Shown: piece by piece, positions 8,654 through 17,262 of the stretch
Layout of the letters: each line of letters starts with the position of its first letter
Position numbering within the stretch: position 1 is the stretch's first letter
Source of the DNA: an uncultured Anaerolineae bacterium
GTDB lineage: Bacteria > Chloroflexota > Anaerolineae > Promineifilales > Promineifilaceae
Length of the DNA: 64,000 nucleotides
NCBI GenBank assembly: GCA_905479495.1
Contig: CAJQMR010000002.1
Span: 1 to 64,000, forward strand
Direction: 5' to 3'
The notes under the pieces: generated by a model
Database searches by the model: none
Told to the model about the DNA's origin: nothing
The model's input: only the letters and a program-made list of their open reading frames with translations
Made by a program: the position numbers and the translations under genes

Positions 8654-9227
8654 AGCGCACCTCCCATAAGGTTTGCAGTTCGTTCAACAGGCGGCGGACT
8701 GCCATTTTGCAGGCCGCTTCGCTCTTGCCCATGGTTGCTCCAATTTCGGCAAAGGTCAGCCCGGCGGCAAAGCGCAGGGCCAGCAGTTCTTGTTGGTCAG
8801 CGTCTAGCTCAGCCACAAGCTGCAAAAGCTGGTTCTGCTGTTCACGGCTGATGAGGTCACCAAACACGTCTGCGTCGTCTGGCGGAACGGCCGTTTCCTC
8901 AAGCGGCAGCTCTGGCTGGTGTCTGCGATAATGGTCAATGAGCCTTCGTTTAGCAATGGTGAAAATCCAGCCAGCAAAGCTGCCTTGCTCTTGATAGTTG
9001 GGCAGCTTTGCCAATATTTCGGTAAAAAGCTGGGCAGTTAAATCTTCGGCCGTTTCCCGGTGGTGTACGCGCACGGCAAAATAACGGTACACGGCCGTTA
9101 CATAACGACGATAAAGCGGGGCAAAAGCGGCGCGATTATGCCGGGCGGCTTCAATGAAGGCTTTTTCTTCCTCGTTTGTAAGCGTCACAGCCTCCGGCAG
9201 CAGCGCTGTTAAAACGGGTAGCACCAT
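8643..9227 (-). CDS. ECF RNA polymerase sigma factor
   Basis: 194 residues. Region 2 spans about 28-95 with the landmarks RHNRAAFAPLYRRYVTAVYRY and the DNA-melting/-10 segment GSFAGWIFTIAKRRLIDHYRR. Region 4 spans 125-185 with the helix-turn-helix GLTFAEIGATMGKSEAACKMAV. There is no region 1 or 3, as expected for the ECF class. AGGAG lies nine bases before the ATG. The downstream membrane protein overlaps it and is its likely regulator. Targets are unknown. Confidence 0.93.
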   Translation of the reverse strand: MVLPVLTALLPEAVTLTNEEEKAFIEAARHNRAAFAPLYRRYVTAVYRYFAVRVHHRETAEDLTAQLFTEILAKLPNYQEQGSFAGWIFTIAKRRLIDHYRRHQPELPLEETAVPPDDADVFGDLISREQQNQLLQLVAELDADQQELLALRFAAGLTFAEIGATMGKSEAACKMAVRRLLNELQTLWEVRYDS

Positions 9228-9358
9228 ATGGTCAAACTCCTTTTTTGTTTGTTTTCATATGGTATATCGAAGTTTTGGAAAAAAAGTAACAAATTGGGGA
9301 TTGGCGTAAAACGTGATTTTCTCTGGTTACTTTTCACGCATCATTGCTAACATATTAA

Positions 9359-9410
9359 CCTCCCGCAAGTTCTTTAAAAGATTTTCGCCTTTTGTGAAAC
9401 CTGCGGGAGG
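9359..9410 (-). terminator. Hairpin after DUF3179 lipoprotein gene
   Basis: CCTCCCGCA (9359-9367) and TGCGGGAGG (9402-9410) form a 9-bp stem around a 34-nt AT-rich loop. It lies eight bases past the stop of the DUF3179 gene. Only a short T tract follows on the minus strand, so the terminator call is tentative. Confidence 0.45.
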
Positions 9411-9418
9411 ACTTTGTT

Positions 9419-10984
9419 TTACGGTTGATACAGTTCAGTTTCCGGATAGAAGGCGTACCAGCCAAACCAGTAGGCCAGATGGCCGTTGATGCGCTCAAGG
9501 GTTGCGCCGTCCGGGCCAATGAGTACTTCTTCGGTGACCTGCCAGGAACGGCCGTTTTCATCCAGCACCTCAAAATCGTTCGTACTTGGAGAGAAGGTGT
9601 GTTCGCCACGGGCAAAGGCGCGGATTTCTGCACCGGAGGTATAAGTGACCGGGCCGGTGCGCTGGCTGGTGCCGTCTACTTCTACAATTTCCCCGGCTGT
9701 GATGAGGGTTACGGCCGTTTCTCCCACTACATCATTTACCACCTGCTCCGCCAATAAATCCGTTACCGGATACGCTTTAGGTACCTCGTCCAGCCGCAAG
9801 GCGTACACATGATCCTTGTTGAACAACTGGTCGCTTTGCTGCCAAACGGGGAACATTAGCCCGTCCTGGAACAGCCGCTCATCGTTGGCAAAATAATCGC
9901 CGTAGGCGGCACCAGGCTGGTAAACCCGATTGTAGCCAGTATTAATATCAACCACGACGGTATTGGGATGTTCCTCCTGCCAGTTGGCCCAGGTGGTGAG
10001 GACCACGGGCAGCAGATTGAGTCGGATGTCGCCTGCGGCCAATTCGCCCAGCACTGGTTCGCCTGTGAGCTGGTTCCACAGCGTCAGGGTGGAGCGGTCG
10101 TACATCAGTTTGTTGCTGCGGAAGAGGAAGCCAGAGGAGCCAAAGGTGTAGGTGACCTCATTGCCAGCCAGATCGACGGAACGGCCGTCGTAAGCAATCG
10201 CCGCGCCGCACAGGGTGCAGTAGGCCAGGGAAACGGGCACACCGCCGACCACATCGTTGGCCATCTCATGCCAGTCCAGAATGCGCAAAGGGTAGGCGCG
10301 GGCGTCGCCATTCAGCTCGATGCCAAAGACGGGTTCCCACGGTTCCAGGTAGTCCGCCTCGGCTGTGGGCAGCATGTGGGGATTGTCCAGCGCTGGGATG
10401 CCGTCTAGCACCACGCCACCCCACTGGATTTCCTCCACGCGAATTTTGGAAGGATGCTTGTCCTGCAAAAAGAGGCCAAAGTAATTGTCGATGCCCGCCA
10501 GCAGGCGGCCTTTCCAACTGGTGAAGCCAGGTGGCGGGGTGAGGTCGGTGCTGCCGTACCAGGTGATCCAGCCACCCCAATCGCCGCCAAAGCTTTGCCC
10601 GCTCAAGGTTTCCAGGCTGTCCACAATGGTGGCGGCGTCGATGGTTTGTATCAAGCCAATTTGCCGGGCGCGCATGAGTTCGATGAGGACGGAAACAAAG
10701 CGTTGATCATCAGTAGCTAGAATCCGCTCAAGGGCAGCTTCGGCCTCGCTGTTGCTGCCTTCGGTCAGATCGAACATGAGCGACTTTGCTTCTTCATCAT
10801 CGATTTGGGATGGGGCCGCGGTGTCTGTTTCTTCTGGTTCAGCCATCGGGGTTTCTTCCGCTTCTTCTGCTGAAGTAGGGGTGGAGGAAACGGCCGTTGG
10901 CGCGGCTTTTTCCGACGAGGCGGCACCACAGGCTGCCAGCAAGGTAAGCAGTAAAATTAGGAGGATGGTGCGCAAAACGGTCAT
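9419..10984 (-). CDS. DUF3179-domain lipoprotein
   Basis: 521 residues. A lipoprotein signal ends at LLAACG (Cys19), then a Glu/Thr-rich linker leads to a DUF3179 domain. Characteristic segments are PVSLAYCTLCGAAIAYDGR, FGSSGFLFRSNKLMYDR, LWNQLTGEPVLG and, near the C-terminus, the partner segment AVTLITAG. DUF3179 proteins are secreted or membrane-anchored and of unknown biochemical role; the conserved C-T-L-C pair suggests metal or redox function, which is inference. The AAGGA ribosome site is at normal spacing. It is monocistronic by the look of its flanks, with a leaderless spacer and a hairpin after the stop. Confidence 0.88.
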   Translation of the reverse strand: MTVLRTILLILLLTLLAACGAASSEKAAPTAVSSTPTSAEEAEETPMAEPEETDTAAPSQIDDEEAKSLMFDLTEGSNSEAEAALERILATDDQRFVSVLIELMRARQIGLIQTIDAATIVDSLETLSGQSFGGDWGGWITWYGSTDLTPPPGFTSWKGRLLAGIDNYFGLFLQDKHPSKIRVEEIQWGGVVLDGIPALDNPHMLPTAEADYLEPWEPVFGIELNGDARAYPLRILDWHEMANDVVGGVPVSLAYCTLCGAAIAYDGRSVDLAGNEVTYTFGSSGFLFRSNKLMYDRSTLTLWNQLTGEPVLGELAAGDIRLNLLPVVLTTWANWQEEHPNTVVVDINTGYNRVYQPGAAYGDYFANDERLFQDGLMFPVWQQSDQLFNKDHVYALRLDEVPKAYPVTDLLAEQVVNDVVGETAVTLITAGEIVEVDGTSQRTGPVTYTSGAEIRAFARGEHTFSPSTNDFEVLDENGRSWQVTEEVLIGPDGATLERINGHLAYWFGWYAFYPETELYQP

Positions 10985-11094
10985 GCTTTATTCCTTTTGT
11001 AACAAGATTTTGCCTTGAGTATAGCAAGGGAATAGGGTGGGGAACGGCCGTTTAGCGTCGTGTAATCATTTGGTAAGGTTAGCGTAAGCAGGCA

Positions 11095-11131
11095 ACAAAA
11101 AAGGACAATCTGCTGAGCAAATCGTCCTTTT
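11095..11131 (-). terminator. Rho-independent terminator of the early-set domain gene
   Basis: On the minus strand AAAAGGAC (11131-11124) pairs with GTCCTTTT (11104-11097), and the T run continues to TTTTTT. It starts 30 bp past the stop of the 97-residue protein. Confidence 0.75.
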
Positions 11132-11160
11132 ACTTACGTTACGTCGTTGCTGTATTTTGC

Positions 11161-11454
11161 TTAGGCAACAGTGGAAATAACGCTGTTTTCGCTGCCGTGT
11201 TCGTTGGTCCAGTAAGCATCAGCAGCTTCATCATTACGCCAGCTTTGCTCATTTACCAAATAGCGGAACTGGAATTCGCCATCTTTAGGCAGCCGAATTT
11301 TGGTGCGGAAGGGGCCATTTTTGACCTGCTTCATAGCGATTGGTTCCCAGCCGTTGTGTTCCGAAACCAGGGCTACTTGATCTGCATTTTCTACATTGAC
11401 TTCAAACGTGACTTCACATTCGTCTTTTGTCTTAAAGAACTTTTTCTTCAACAT
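11161..11454 (-). CDS. Isoamylase early-set / glycogen-binding-like domain protein
   Basis: A 97-residue protein that is a single immunoglobulin-like early-set domain of the isoamylase/CBM48 type. The order is FKTKDECEVTFEV, VALVSEHNGWEPIAM, FRTKIRLP, then FQFRYLVN with WRNDEAADAY. Such stand-alone domains bind alpha-glucans or act as partners of glycogen enzymes; no catalytic domain is attached. I chose the ATG at 11454 because GGAGG lies ten bases upstream and a longer frame extends into AT-rich non-homologous sequence. No glycogen genes are adjacent, so its partner is unknown. Confidence 0.85.
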   Translation of the reverse strand: MLKKKFFKTKDECEVTFEVNVENADQVALVSEHNGWEPIAMKQVKNGPFRTKIRLPKDGEFQFRYLVNEQSWRNDEAADAYWTNEHGSENSVISTVA

Positions 11455-11754
11455 GAGATATTTACCTCCAAAAAAATTTGGGTTATGTTCCGATTGGAAC
11501 CTTGTGTGCGATGTTAACTTCTTGATTACACGAGACGACAAGCAATTTGTCGCCAAAACAGCGTGCATTATAAAGAAAATAGTTGATATGTCAAGCATTT
11601 TTGAGAAAGGCGGAAAATTTATAGCTTTCCAGGCTAAAAAGGGGATTTTTAGCCGAAATATTAGCACTTATGTTCTATTTTTTGGTATAATCATGCCCTG
11701 TTGAACCCCACATCAAACTCTATTTATCAGCAATGTTTTGAAGGAGATCGTGAT

Positions 11755-12564
11755 ATGCAAGTGGTTAAAAGGTATCCAGACGGTATGTTTTGTTGGGTGG
11801 AATTAAGCACGACAGATCCAGAGGCGGCTAAGATGTTTTATACCGGGTTGTTTGGCTGGGAGGTTGATGATCGTCCCATTGATGGTGGCGGCACTTACTC
11901 CATGCTTCAGTTGGAAGGCAAAAACGTGACGGCACTCAGCGCCATGCAGCCGGAGATGCAAGCGCAGGGTATTCCTGCCTTTTGGAATTCGTATGTAAAA
12001 CATGATGATGTGGATGCTATCGCTGAAAAGATAACGGCCGCAGGTGGTGCGGTGATGTTCCCACCGATGGATGTGATGCAGTACGGCCGTATGATCATGG
12101 GGACGGACCCAGAAGGCACGCCGTTTGGGGTGTGGCAGCCTGCGGAACACATCGGGGCAGAACTGGTAAACAGGCCAAATACGTTGGTTTGGAACGAGCT
12201 GCAAACGCGCCAGCCAGACAAAGTGAAACCGTTTTATGAAGCTGTCTTTGGTTGGAACAGCGCGACAGATGAGAATGGCTATGTGGCGTTTATGGAAAAC
12301 GGCCGTGTCCATGCCGGCATGATTGCTATGGATGAAAAATGGGGACCAGAAGTTCCGGCGACCTGGTCCATCTACTTTATGGTGGAAGATGTGGCGGCCA
12401 AGGCTGAGTTAGCCCAAAAACTGGGCGGCACTGTCATGGTCCCGCCCACCGAGGCAGGGGCAATGGGCATCTTTGCCGTGATTCAAGACCCACAGGGCGG
12501 GGTGTTTAACATCATGTCGTTTAAGGGGCCGGTGGATCCGCCGCCGGGATATGAGAAGGCGTAG
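11755..12564 (+). CDS. Two-domain VOC (glyoxalase/bleomycin-resistance fold) protein
   Basis: 269 residues with two consecutive vicinal-oxygen-chelate domains. The first, roughly 8-125, opens with FCWVELSTTDPEAAKMFY; the second, 140-260, opens with LVWNELQTRQPDKVKPFY. Each ends with a TPFGVWQP or GGVFNIM segment. The layout matches the lactoylglutathione-lyase-like CFP-30B family, usually with no proven substrate. The ATG at 11755 is preceded by AAGGAG; a TTG at 11701 is less likely. It is transcribed alone and ends at a repeat-rich convergent junction. Confidence 0.88.
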   Translation: MQVVKRYPDGMFCWVELSTTDPEAAKMFYTGLFGWEVDDRPIDGGGTYSMLQLEGKNVTALSAMQPEMQAQGIPAFWNSYVKHDDVDAIAEKITAAGGAVMFPPMDVMQYGRMIMGTDPEGTPFGVWQPAEHIGAELVNRPNTLVWNELQTRQPDKVKPFYEAVFGWNSATDENGYVAFMENGRVHAGMIAMDEKWGPEVPATWSIYFMVEDVAAKAELAQKLGGTVMVPPTEAGAMGIFAVIQDPQGGVFNIMSFKGPVDPPPGYEKA

Positions 12565-12570
12565 CGTTGT

Positions 12571-12642
12571 GTAATTTAGTAATTGAGTAATTGGCTAAAT
12601 TTCTGATTTTCAGTTACTCAATTACGCAGTTACCCAATTACT
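12571..12642. repeat. TAATTG-word repeat at convergent gene ends
   Basis: The spacer holds iterations of GTAATTxAGTAATTGAGTAATTG followed by their inverse. TAATTGAGTAA (12580-12590) pairs with TTACTCAATTA (12614-12624). It belongs to a family of repeats described in the findings and probably works as a two-way terminator between the VOC and ATP-grasp genes. Confidence 0.7.
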
Positions 12643-13859
12643 TAAATCTGTGTACGCACTTTGGATTTGGGGGGTGCTGAGGTAAGAAAGTCGCGGGCAA
12701 AGCGTTCGTTGTAATTATTGATGAGCAGCTGGATACGGCCGTAATCGGCCGAGGCCACCAGCAGCCCTGCGTGATATTTTTTGGGGAGCCGCCACACAAT
12801 TTCCGGGTCATCATAAGCCGACAAATCAGGTTGTTCCTGCTGAGCCAGGCAGATGATAAGCCCAGCGTAATCGCGGCGCGGTGTGGGCGGTTGGTATGCC
12901 TCGCGCCGCACGCTGGCCAAATCGATCCGAGCCGCTTCCTGCCAGAGCACAATCCCGGTCGCTGCCTCTACCAGCCGGTCAATGTTAGCGCCCCCGACAC
13001 GAGCGGCCGTTTCCAGGAAATAGAAACGGCCGTCGGCTTCTGCCTGGATAAATTCGGTATGGGCCACACCGCGTACCTGTCGCAGCACCTGCATCAAATT
13101 TTTGTTGGCGGCAATGAGCGCCTGACTGCTTTCACTGTCTCGGGCCAGCGTGCGGGTATTGAAAATGCCGCCACCCGTGGTGACGGTCAGCGGTGGCGTG
13201 CCGTACTGGCTGGCAATGGCAAACAGCACCTCTTTTTCCCAAATCAGCGAATCGACATGGCAGACGTTGCCGACTACAAACTGCTCCAGCAGGTAAAATG
13301 AACGCTGGTCGCCCAGTTCGTTTACCGCCTGCCAGACAGCATCAGCGTCGTACAGCTTGCGGATACCGATGGCCCCGGCCTCGAAGCGGGGTTTGAGAAC
13401 CCAGGGGGCGGGGACCCGCTGCAGGAAATTGTTGAGATCGTCGTTGTTGAAAACGGCCGTAAACTCCGGCACCAAAACGCCTTCATCCCGTGCCTGTACC
13501 CGCATCGCCAGTTTGTCGCGAAAATGACGGGCGGTGGTTTCCCCCATGCCTGGAATGCGTAAGTGTTCGCGCAGCGAAGCGGCCGTACCCACATCGTAAT
13601 CATCCAAGGCCACAATCCGGTCGATTTTTTCCGTCCGGGCCAGATAACTGACAGCATGCGTCACATCTGGTTGTTTGGAAAGATTTGGCATGATGTACCG
13701 CTCGGCAATGGCGTCCATTGGCCAATCTGGGTTGTGGGCGGCTTCTTCGGCAACCAGCAACAGGACACGTGCGCCCTGTCGATTGGCTTCACGCAAGTAG
13801 GGGATGCCTTTGCATTCACTGGCAATAGCAAGAATGGTGATGGGCTGATTTTGGGACAT
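12642..13859 (-). CDS. ATP-grasp domain carboxylate-amine ligase-like protein
   Basis: 405 residues. An N-terminal Rossmann-like pre-ATP-grasp domain (ITILAIASECKGIPYLREA) is followed by the ATP-grasp fold: VLKPRFEAGAIGIRKL near 160-175, then the HVDSLIWEKEVLFA and EFIQAEADGRFYFLETAARVGGA segments that supply Mg-ATP ligands. It resembles CarB/PurK-type and biotin-carboxylase-like ligases joining a carboxylate to an amine or thiol; the substrate is unknown. The start is set at M-S-Q-N-Q at 13859; upstream in-frame sequence is intergenic in character. It is divergent from the RHH/PIN pair. Confidence 0.82.
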   Translation of the reverse strand: MSQNQPITILAIASECKGIPYLREANRQGARVLLLVAEEAAHNPDWPMDAIAERYIMPNLSKQPDVTHAVSYLARTEKIDRIVALDDYDVGTAASLREHLRIPGMGETTARHFRDKLAMRVQARDEGVLVPEFTAVFNNDDLNNFLQRVPAPWVLKPRFEAGAIGIRKLYDADAVWQAVNELGDQRSFYLLEQFVVGNVCHVDSLIWEKEVLFAIASQYGTPPLTVTTGGGIFNTRTLARDSESSQALIAANKNLMQVLRQVRGVAHTEFIQAEADGRFYFLETAARVGGANIDRLVEAATGIVLWQEAARIDLASVRREAYQPPTPRRDYAGLIICLAQQEQPDLSAYDDPEIVWRLPKKYHAGLLVASADYGRIQLLINNYNERFARDFLTSAPPKSKVRTQI

Positions 13860-13992
13860 GTTTTTCTCCACAAGGCTAGGGGTGTGAAATACGGCCGTCA
13901 TTGTACCTGCATTCAAAGCAACACAAAAATTATTGTTTGAGCGTTGATCGTCACGTAAATACGTGCTACACTGTTTTGCGTGGAGGTTTGTT

Positions 13993-14235
13993 ATGGAACG
14001 ACAAAACGTAACCTTATCTTTGCCCAAAGAAACGCTGCGCAAAGCAAAAATTTTGGCGGCGGAACGCCAAACTTCACTGTCCGCGTTGCTTACAGAAACA
14101 CTTGAAGAAATCGTAGCCAAATCTGATCGGTATGAGATAGCCAAACAGCGTCAACTGGTTTTGATGGAAAGAGGCTTTGATTTTGGCTTGGGTGATACGA
14201 TCACCTGGACACGAGACGACCTTCATGAACGGTGA
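13993..14235 (+). CDS. Ribbon-helix-helix antitoxin
   Basis: 80 residues. Residues 3-45 fit a ribbon-helix-helix DNA-binding unit: strand RQNVTLSLP, helix KETLRKAKILAAERQ, turn TSLS, helix ALLTETLEEIV. The C-terminal tail from residue 50 is the likely toxin-binding segment. GGAGG is positioned before the ATG at 13993. Its last codons overlap the PIN toxin start by 11 nt, the usual toxin-antitoxin arrangement. The dimer should bind its own promoter in the spacer to the ATP-grasp gene. Confidence 0.85.
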   Translation: MERQNVTLSLPKETLRKAKILAAERQTSLSALLTETLEEIVAKSDRYEIAKQRQLVLMERGFDFGLGDTITWTRDDLHER

Positions 14236-14653
14236 ACAAGGGTATCAGTTTGTAGACACCAACGTACTCGTTTATGCATACGACAGTCGAGATGCGCAAA
14301 AACAACAGCAAGCCAAAACAGTTTTGCGTCGATTGTGGAGGGAGCAATCAGGGTGCATTAGCATCCAGGTTTTACAAGGGTTCTATGTCACAACGACGCG
14401 GAAGTTAGCTCACCCACTTTCTATCTTGGAAGCTTCGCAGATTATTACTGATTTGGGCTTATGGCGCATTCATCAGCCGCAGGTTGAGGATATTTTGAGT
14501 GCTGTCCAGATTCAGCAGCGCCATCAGCTTTCGTTCTGGGACAGTATGATTATTCGCAGTGCCAATCAGCTTGGTTGCAATGTCATCTGGACGGAAGATT
14601 TGAATGAAGGCCAGTTAGTTGAGGGATGTTTAATAAAATCGCCATTCAGCTAA
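14225..14653 (+). CDS. PIN-domain toxin (VapC-like), atypical active site
   Basis: 142 residues, a single PIN domain. The first acidic residue is Asp11 in DTNVLVYAYD, the third is Asp106 in SFWDSMII, and the C-terminal acidic pair is Glu124-Asp125. Related proteins have the strand QVLQEFY, whose Glu is a metal ligand; here it reads QVLQGFY with Gly52. The active site may therefore be weakened or dead. The ATG at 14225 overlaps the antitoxin gene. Expected function if active is RNA cleavage, inhibited by the upstream RHH protein. The cassette has no ACGGCCGT copies, consistent with recent arrival, though it is short. Confidence 0.85.
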   Translation: MNGEQGYQFVDTNVLVYAYDSRDAQKQQQAKTVLRRLWREQSGCISIQVLQGFYVTTTRKLAHPLSILEASQIITDLGLWRIHQPQVEDILSAVQIQQRHQLSFWDSMIIRSANQLGCNVIWTEDLNEGQLVEGCLIKSPFS

Positions 14654-14671
14654 TGGTATGTACACCTTGCG

Positions 14672-15616
14672 TTAGCCTTCCTTTCTAACTTTTTCGGCAC
14701 CCGTGCGGGTAATCTGAAAATGGTCGAAGTCGCGGGCGACGTAGGTGTTAGGGAAGATAGCACGGGCCTCTTGACGGATAATATGGCCGTTGTACCGCCG
14801 CGATAAATGAGTCAAAATCAATGTGTTTACATTGGCCTCTTTTGCAAGCGTGGCTGCTTGGGCTGCCGTCATGTGGCCAAATTGGCGCGCCATTTCGGCA
14901 TCTTCTTGCAAGTACGTGGCTTCAATGACCAGCGCATGGGCATCCTGGCAGATGGGCAGCAGTTCATCCACACGGCCCACATCACCAATGTGTACATATT
15001 TGGTGCCTTGCAGTGCTTCGCCCAGCACGTCTTCAGGTTGGATGGTACGGCCGTCGGCCAATGTGACCGCTTCGCCACGCACCAGTTTGGCCCGTTCTGG
15101 ACCAAAGGGCACGCCCAGCATCGCTGCTTTTTCCGCTAAAAATGGGTGATGGGGCTGTTCCTCAAACAAAAAGCCAAAGCAGCCTGGTCCACGATGCTGT
15201 ACCGGAAAGGCAGACAGGGTAAATTTGTCATCGGCCATGATAACACCGGGTTCAATGGCATTGAGTTCAATCTGTAGCGGGGAACGGCCGTTGGGAAACA
15301 CCACCCGAAACAGCAAATCAGACACCCGTTTAAGCGTGCTGCGCCCACCGTAAATATCCACGCGATCCATGTTTTCCCAGCGACCCAATGTGGAGATAAA
15401 GCCCCCAAGTCCTAAAATGTGATCCAGATGGCCATGTGTTAGCAATACTTTGTTGAGTCGCTTAAAGCCTAAGCCGCTGTGCAAAATCTGGCGCTGTGTC
15501 CCCTCGCCACAATCAATCAAAAAGCGATGCTCCCGATACAAAACCATATGCGCCGATAAACCGCGTTGTACGGAAGGTGCCGACGCCGAAGTTCCTAAAA
15601 AGATAAGTTCAAACAT
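14672..15616 (-). CDS. rnz: Ribonuclease Z
   Basis: 314 residues, beta-lactamase-fold endonuclease that trims tRNA 3' ends. The opening FELIFLGTSASAPSVQRG and the zinc motif THGHLDHILGLGG are diagnostic. Later ligands are seen in HIGDVGRVDEL, EATYL and LTHLSRRY. Length is normal for the bacterial short form. The ATG at 15616 is used; another ATG two codons upstream is equally possible. The gene follows a strong terminator, so it has its own promoter. Confidence 0.93.
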   Translation of the reverse strand: MFELIFLGTSASAPSVQRGLSAHMVLYREHRFLIDCGEGTQRQILHSGLGFKRLNKVLLTHGHLDHILGLGGFISTLGRWENMDRVDIYGGRSTLKRVSDLLFRVVFPNGRSPLQIELNAIEPGVIMADDKFTLSAFPVQHRGPGCFGFLFEEQPHHPFLAEKAAMLGVPFGPERAKLVRGEAVTLADGRTIQPEDVLGEALQGTKYVHIGDVGRVDELLPICQDAHALVIEATYLQEDAEMARQFGHMTAAQAATLAKEANVNTLILTHLSRRYNGHIIRQEARAIFPNTYVARDFDHFQITRTGAEKVRKEG

Positions 15617-15677
15617 GGGCATATTGTAACGGGGATTGGCTGATTAGGGGATAGTGATTTGTCAGGCACCAAAGAGA

Positions 15678-15708
15678 AACCCCTCAACACAATTTGCGTT
15701 GAGGGGTT
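15678..15708 (-). terminator. Rho-independent terminator of the sugar transferase gene
   Basis: AACCCCTCAAC (15678-15688) and GTTGAGGGGTT (15698-15708) form a perfect 11-bp stem with a 9-nt loop. On the minus strand the stem is followed by TCTCTTT, as expected for the end of the gene at 15801. Confidence 0.85.
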
Positions 15709-15800
15709 CAGAAGGAGGTAAATGTTGTTTTTACACAAATTGTCAAAAAGTGTAATCACCCGTTGACAATGAAGATGGCTCCGAAGCAGAGTGGGTAACT

Positions 15801-16490
15801 TTAGTAAGCCCCGTCTCCTTTTAAAACGGCCGGAATGGTGCGCAGCAAGATTTTGATGTCTAGCCAAACCGACCAACTGGTGATGTATTGCATATCCAGC
15901 GCAACACGTTCGTCGTAAGTGGTGTTGGAACGGCCGCTTACCTGCCACAAACCGGTCAGACCAGGCATAACCATCATCAGCGTCTGGCCGTATTGCCCGT
16001 ATTTGTTGAGTTCGTCTGGAGCAATGATGCGCGGGCCGATAAGTGACATGTCGCGGGCTAACACGTTGAGCAGCTGTGGCAGCTCATCCAGGCTGAATTT
16101 GCGCAAGAAGCTGCCGATGCGCGTTACGCGCGGGTCGCACTTTAGTTTGTAATTTTTGTTTAATTCCTGGCGCAGCTTGGGATAACGGGCCAGAATTTCG
16201 TCCCCATTCACATACATGGTGCGGAATTTGAAGGCATAGAAAATACGACCGTCTTTTCCCAAGACGCGCCGACGATGAAAAACAGGGCCGGGCGAATCCA
16301 GCTTTACCAAAATGGCAAGGAAGATGAATAGCGGAGCAATGAGCAAAAGTCCGGGGAGGGCAAGCGCGTAGTCAAGCGCCAATTTCATAGCACGGTTGTA
16401 CTGTGTCGATACCATTTGTTTGCTTTGTGCGGTATTTGCTTCCATGCTACTACTTTCCAGGAGTTGTTTTGTTTGTGTTGCCTGTATCAT
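15801..16490 (-). CDS. Undecaprenyl-phosphate sugar-1-phosphate transferase (WcaJ/RfbP-type catalytic domain)
   Basis: 229 residues. One membrane helix ([20 protein letters not shown]) is followed by the bacterial sugar transferase domain with [27 protein letters not shown], the [17 protein letters not shown] helix and SLIGPRI. It transfers a hexose-1-phosphate from a nucleotide sugar to undecaprenyl phosphate to start exopolysaccharide or O-antigen repeat units. Only the catalytic C-terminal half of WbaP/WcaJ is present (no five-helix N-terminus), as in PglC-like forms. The ATG at 16490 has GGAG seven bases upstream. It stands alone; no other glycan genes are adjacent. Confidence 0.9.
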   Translation of the reverse strand: MIQATQTKQLLESSSMEANTAQSKQMVSTQYNRAMKLALDYALALPGLLLIAPLFIFLAILVKLDSPGPVFHRRRVLGKDGRIFYAFKFRTMYVNGDEILARYPKLRQELNKNYKLKCDPRVTRIGSFLRKFSLDELPQLLNVLARDMSLIGPRIIAPDELNKYGQYGQTLMMVMPGLTGLWQVSGRSNTTYDERVALDMQYITSWSVWLDIKILLRTIPAVLKGDGAY

Positions 16491-16738
16491 TGATAAACTC
16501 CAACGGTGAATAAACAATTGCTATGTAATATTCGTGCGTGTGTTGTTGAATGGGTGTTTTTTAACTCTACACGTAGTGTATGAGGGGCAGCTTACGACCT
16601 TACTTACTAAAACTTAACAGCCAAATTTGGCATTTAGGCGGAGTTTTACTGGTTGAGGGGGACAGAAAGGAAACCGTAAGATTGGTTGTAAGGGCAGATA
16701 ATCGAATTTACAACAGGTCGAAGTAATGGGACAGGCAC

Positions 16739-17233
16739 TTATACGGCCGTTGCGACGGCCGTACAAAACAAAATGGCAGCGGCACAGACCAGATTTAGCC
16801 ACAATATCTGCTTCTCGCGCTTGGTCAGCTTTTCTTTTTCAGATTGGGCCAGATTCGGCCGTTTCTCTGCCAATAAGGCAATCCGTTCAGCTGCTGGATA
16901 CAAACCAAATTGCAAATAAACAGTCAGTACAGCCAGGAGGCCAAAAGCAATGTGTTTGACCAGCATGGCCCAGGCCCAGGTACTATCAATTGCCAGAAAC
17001 CCATTGTAGTTGACATCGTTTGTCATTTGTATAAAGCCAGTGATGAGCAGCAGCACCAGGCTGATATTGGCCCAGGGTGTGAGCTGCTTTTGCAAGCCCA
17101 GCCAATTATTTGCCGCTATGGAGCCTTTTTGCAGAGCGGGCAGAGCGGCCAGGGCCATCAACACCAGGCTACCAAACCAAATGACCGTAGATAACAGATG
17201 AATCCAATAAGAGAAAACAAGAGTCCAAAACAT
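16739..17233 (-). CDS. CopD-like four-helix membrane protein
   Basis: 164 residues with four hydrophobic helices: WIHLLSTVIWFGSLVLMALA, ISLVLLLITGFIQM, MLVKHIAFGLLAVLTVYL and WLNLVCAAAILFCTAV. His12 and the W-F-G segment in helix 1, and K-H in helix 3, match the copper-resistance CopD family. Members take up copper or act in heme/cytochrome assembly; here the assignment is to the family only. It lies 29 bp after a glycosidase-like gene on the same strand, so they may be co-transcribed. Confidence 0.65.
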   Translation of the reverse strand: MFWTLVFSYWIHLLSTVIWFGSLVLMALAALPALQKGSIAANNWLGLQKQLTPWANISLVLLLITGFIQMTNDVNYNGFLAIDSTWAWAMLVKHIAFGLLAVLTVYLQFGLYPAAERIALLAEKRPNLAQSEKEKLTKREKQILWLNLVCAAAILFCTAVATAV

Positions 17234-17262
17234 GATGTTGCCGCCGTTTGAGAATGAAAAGA

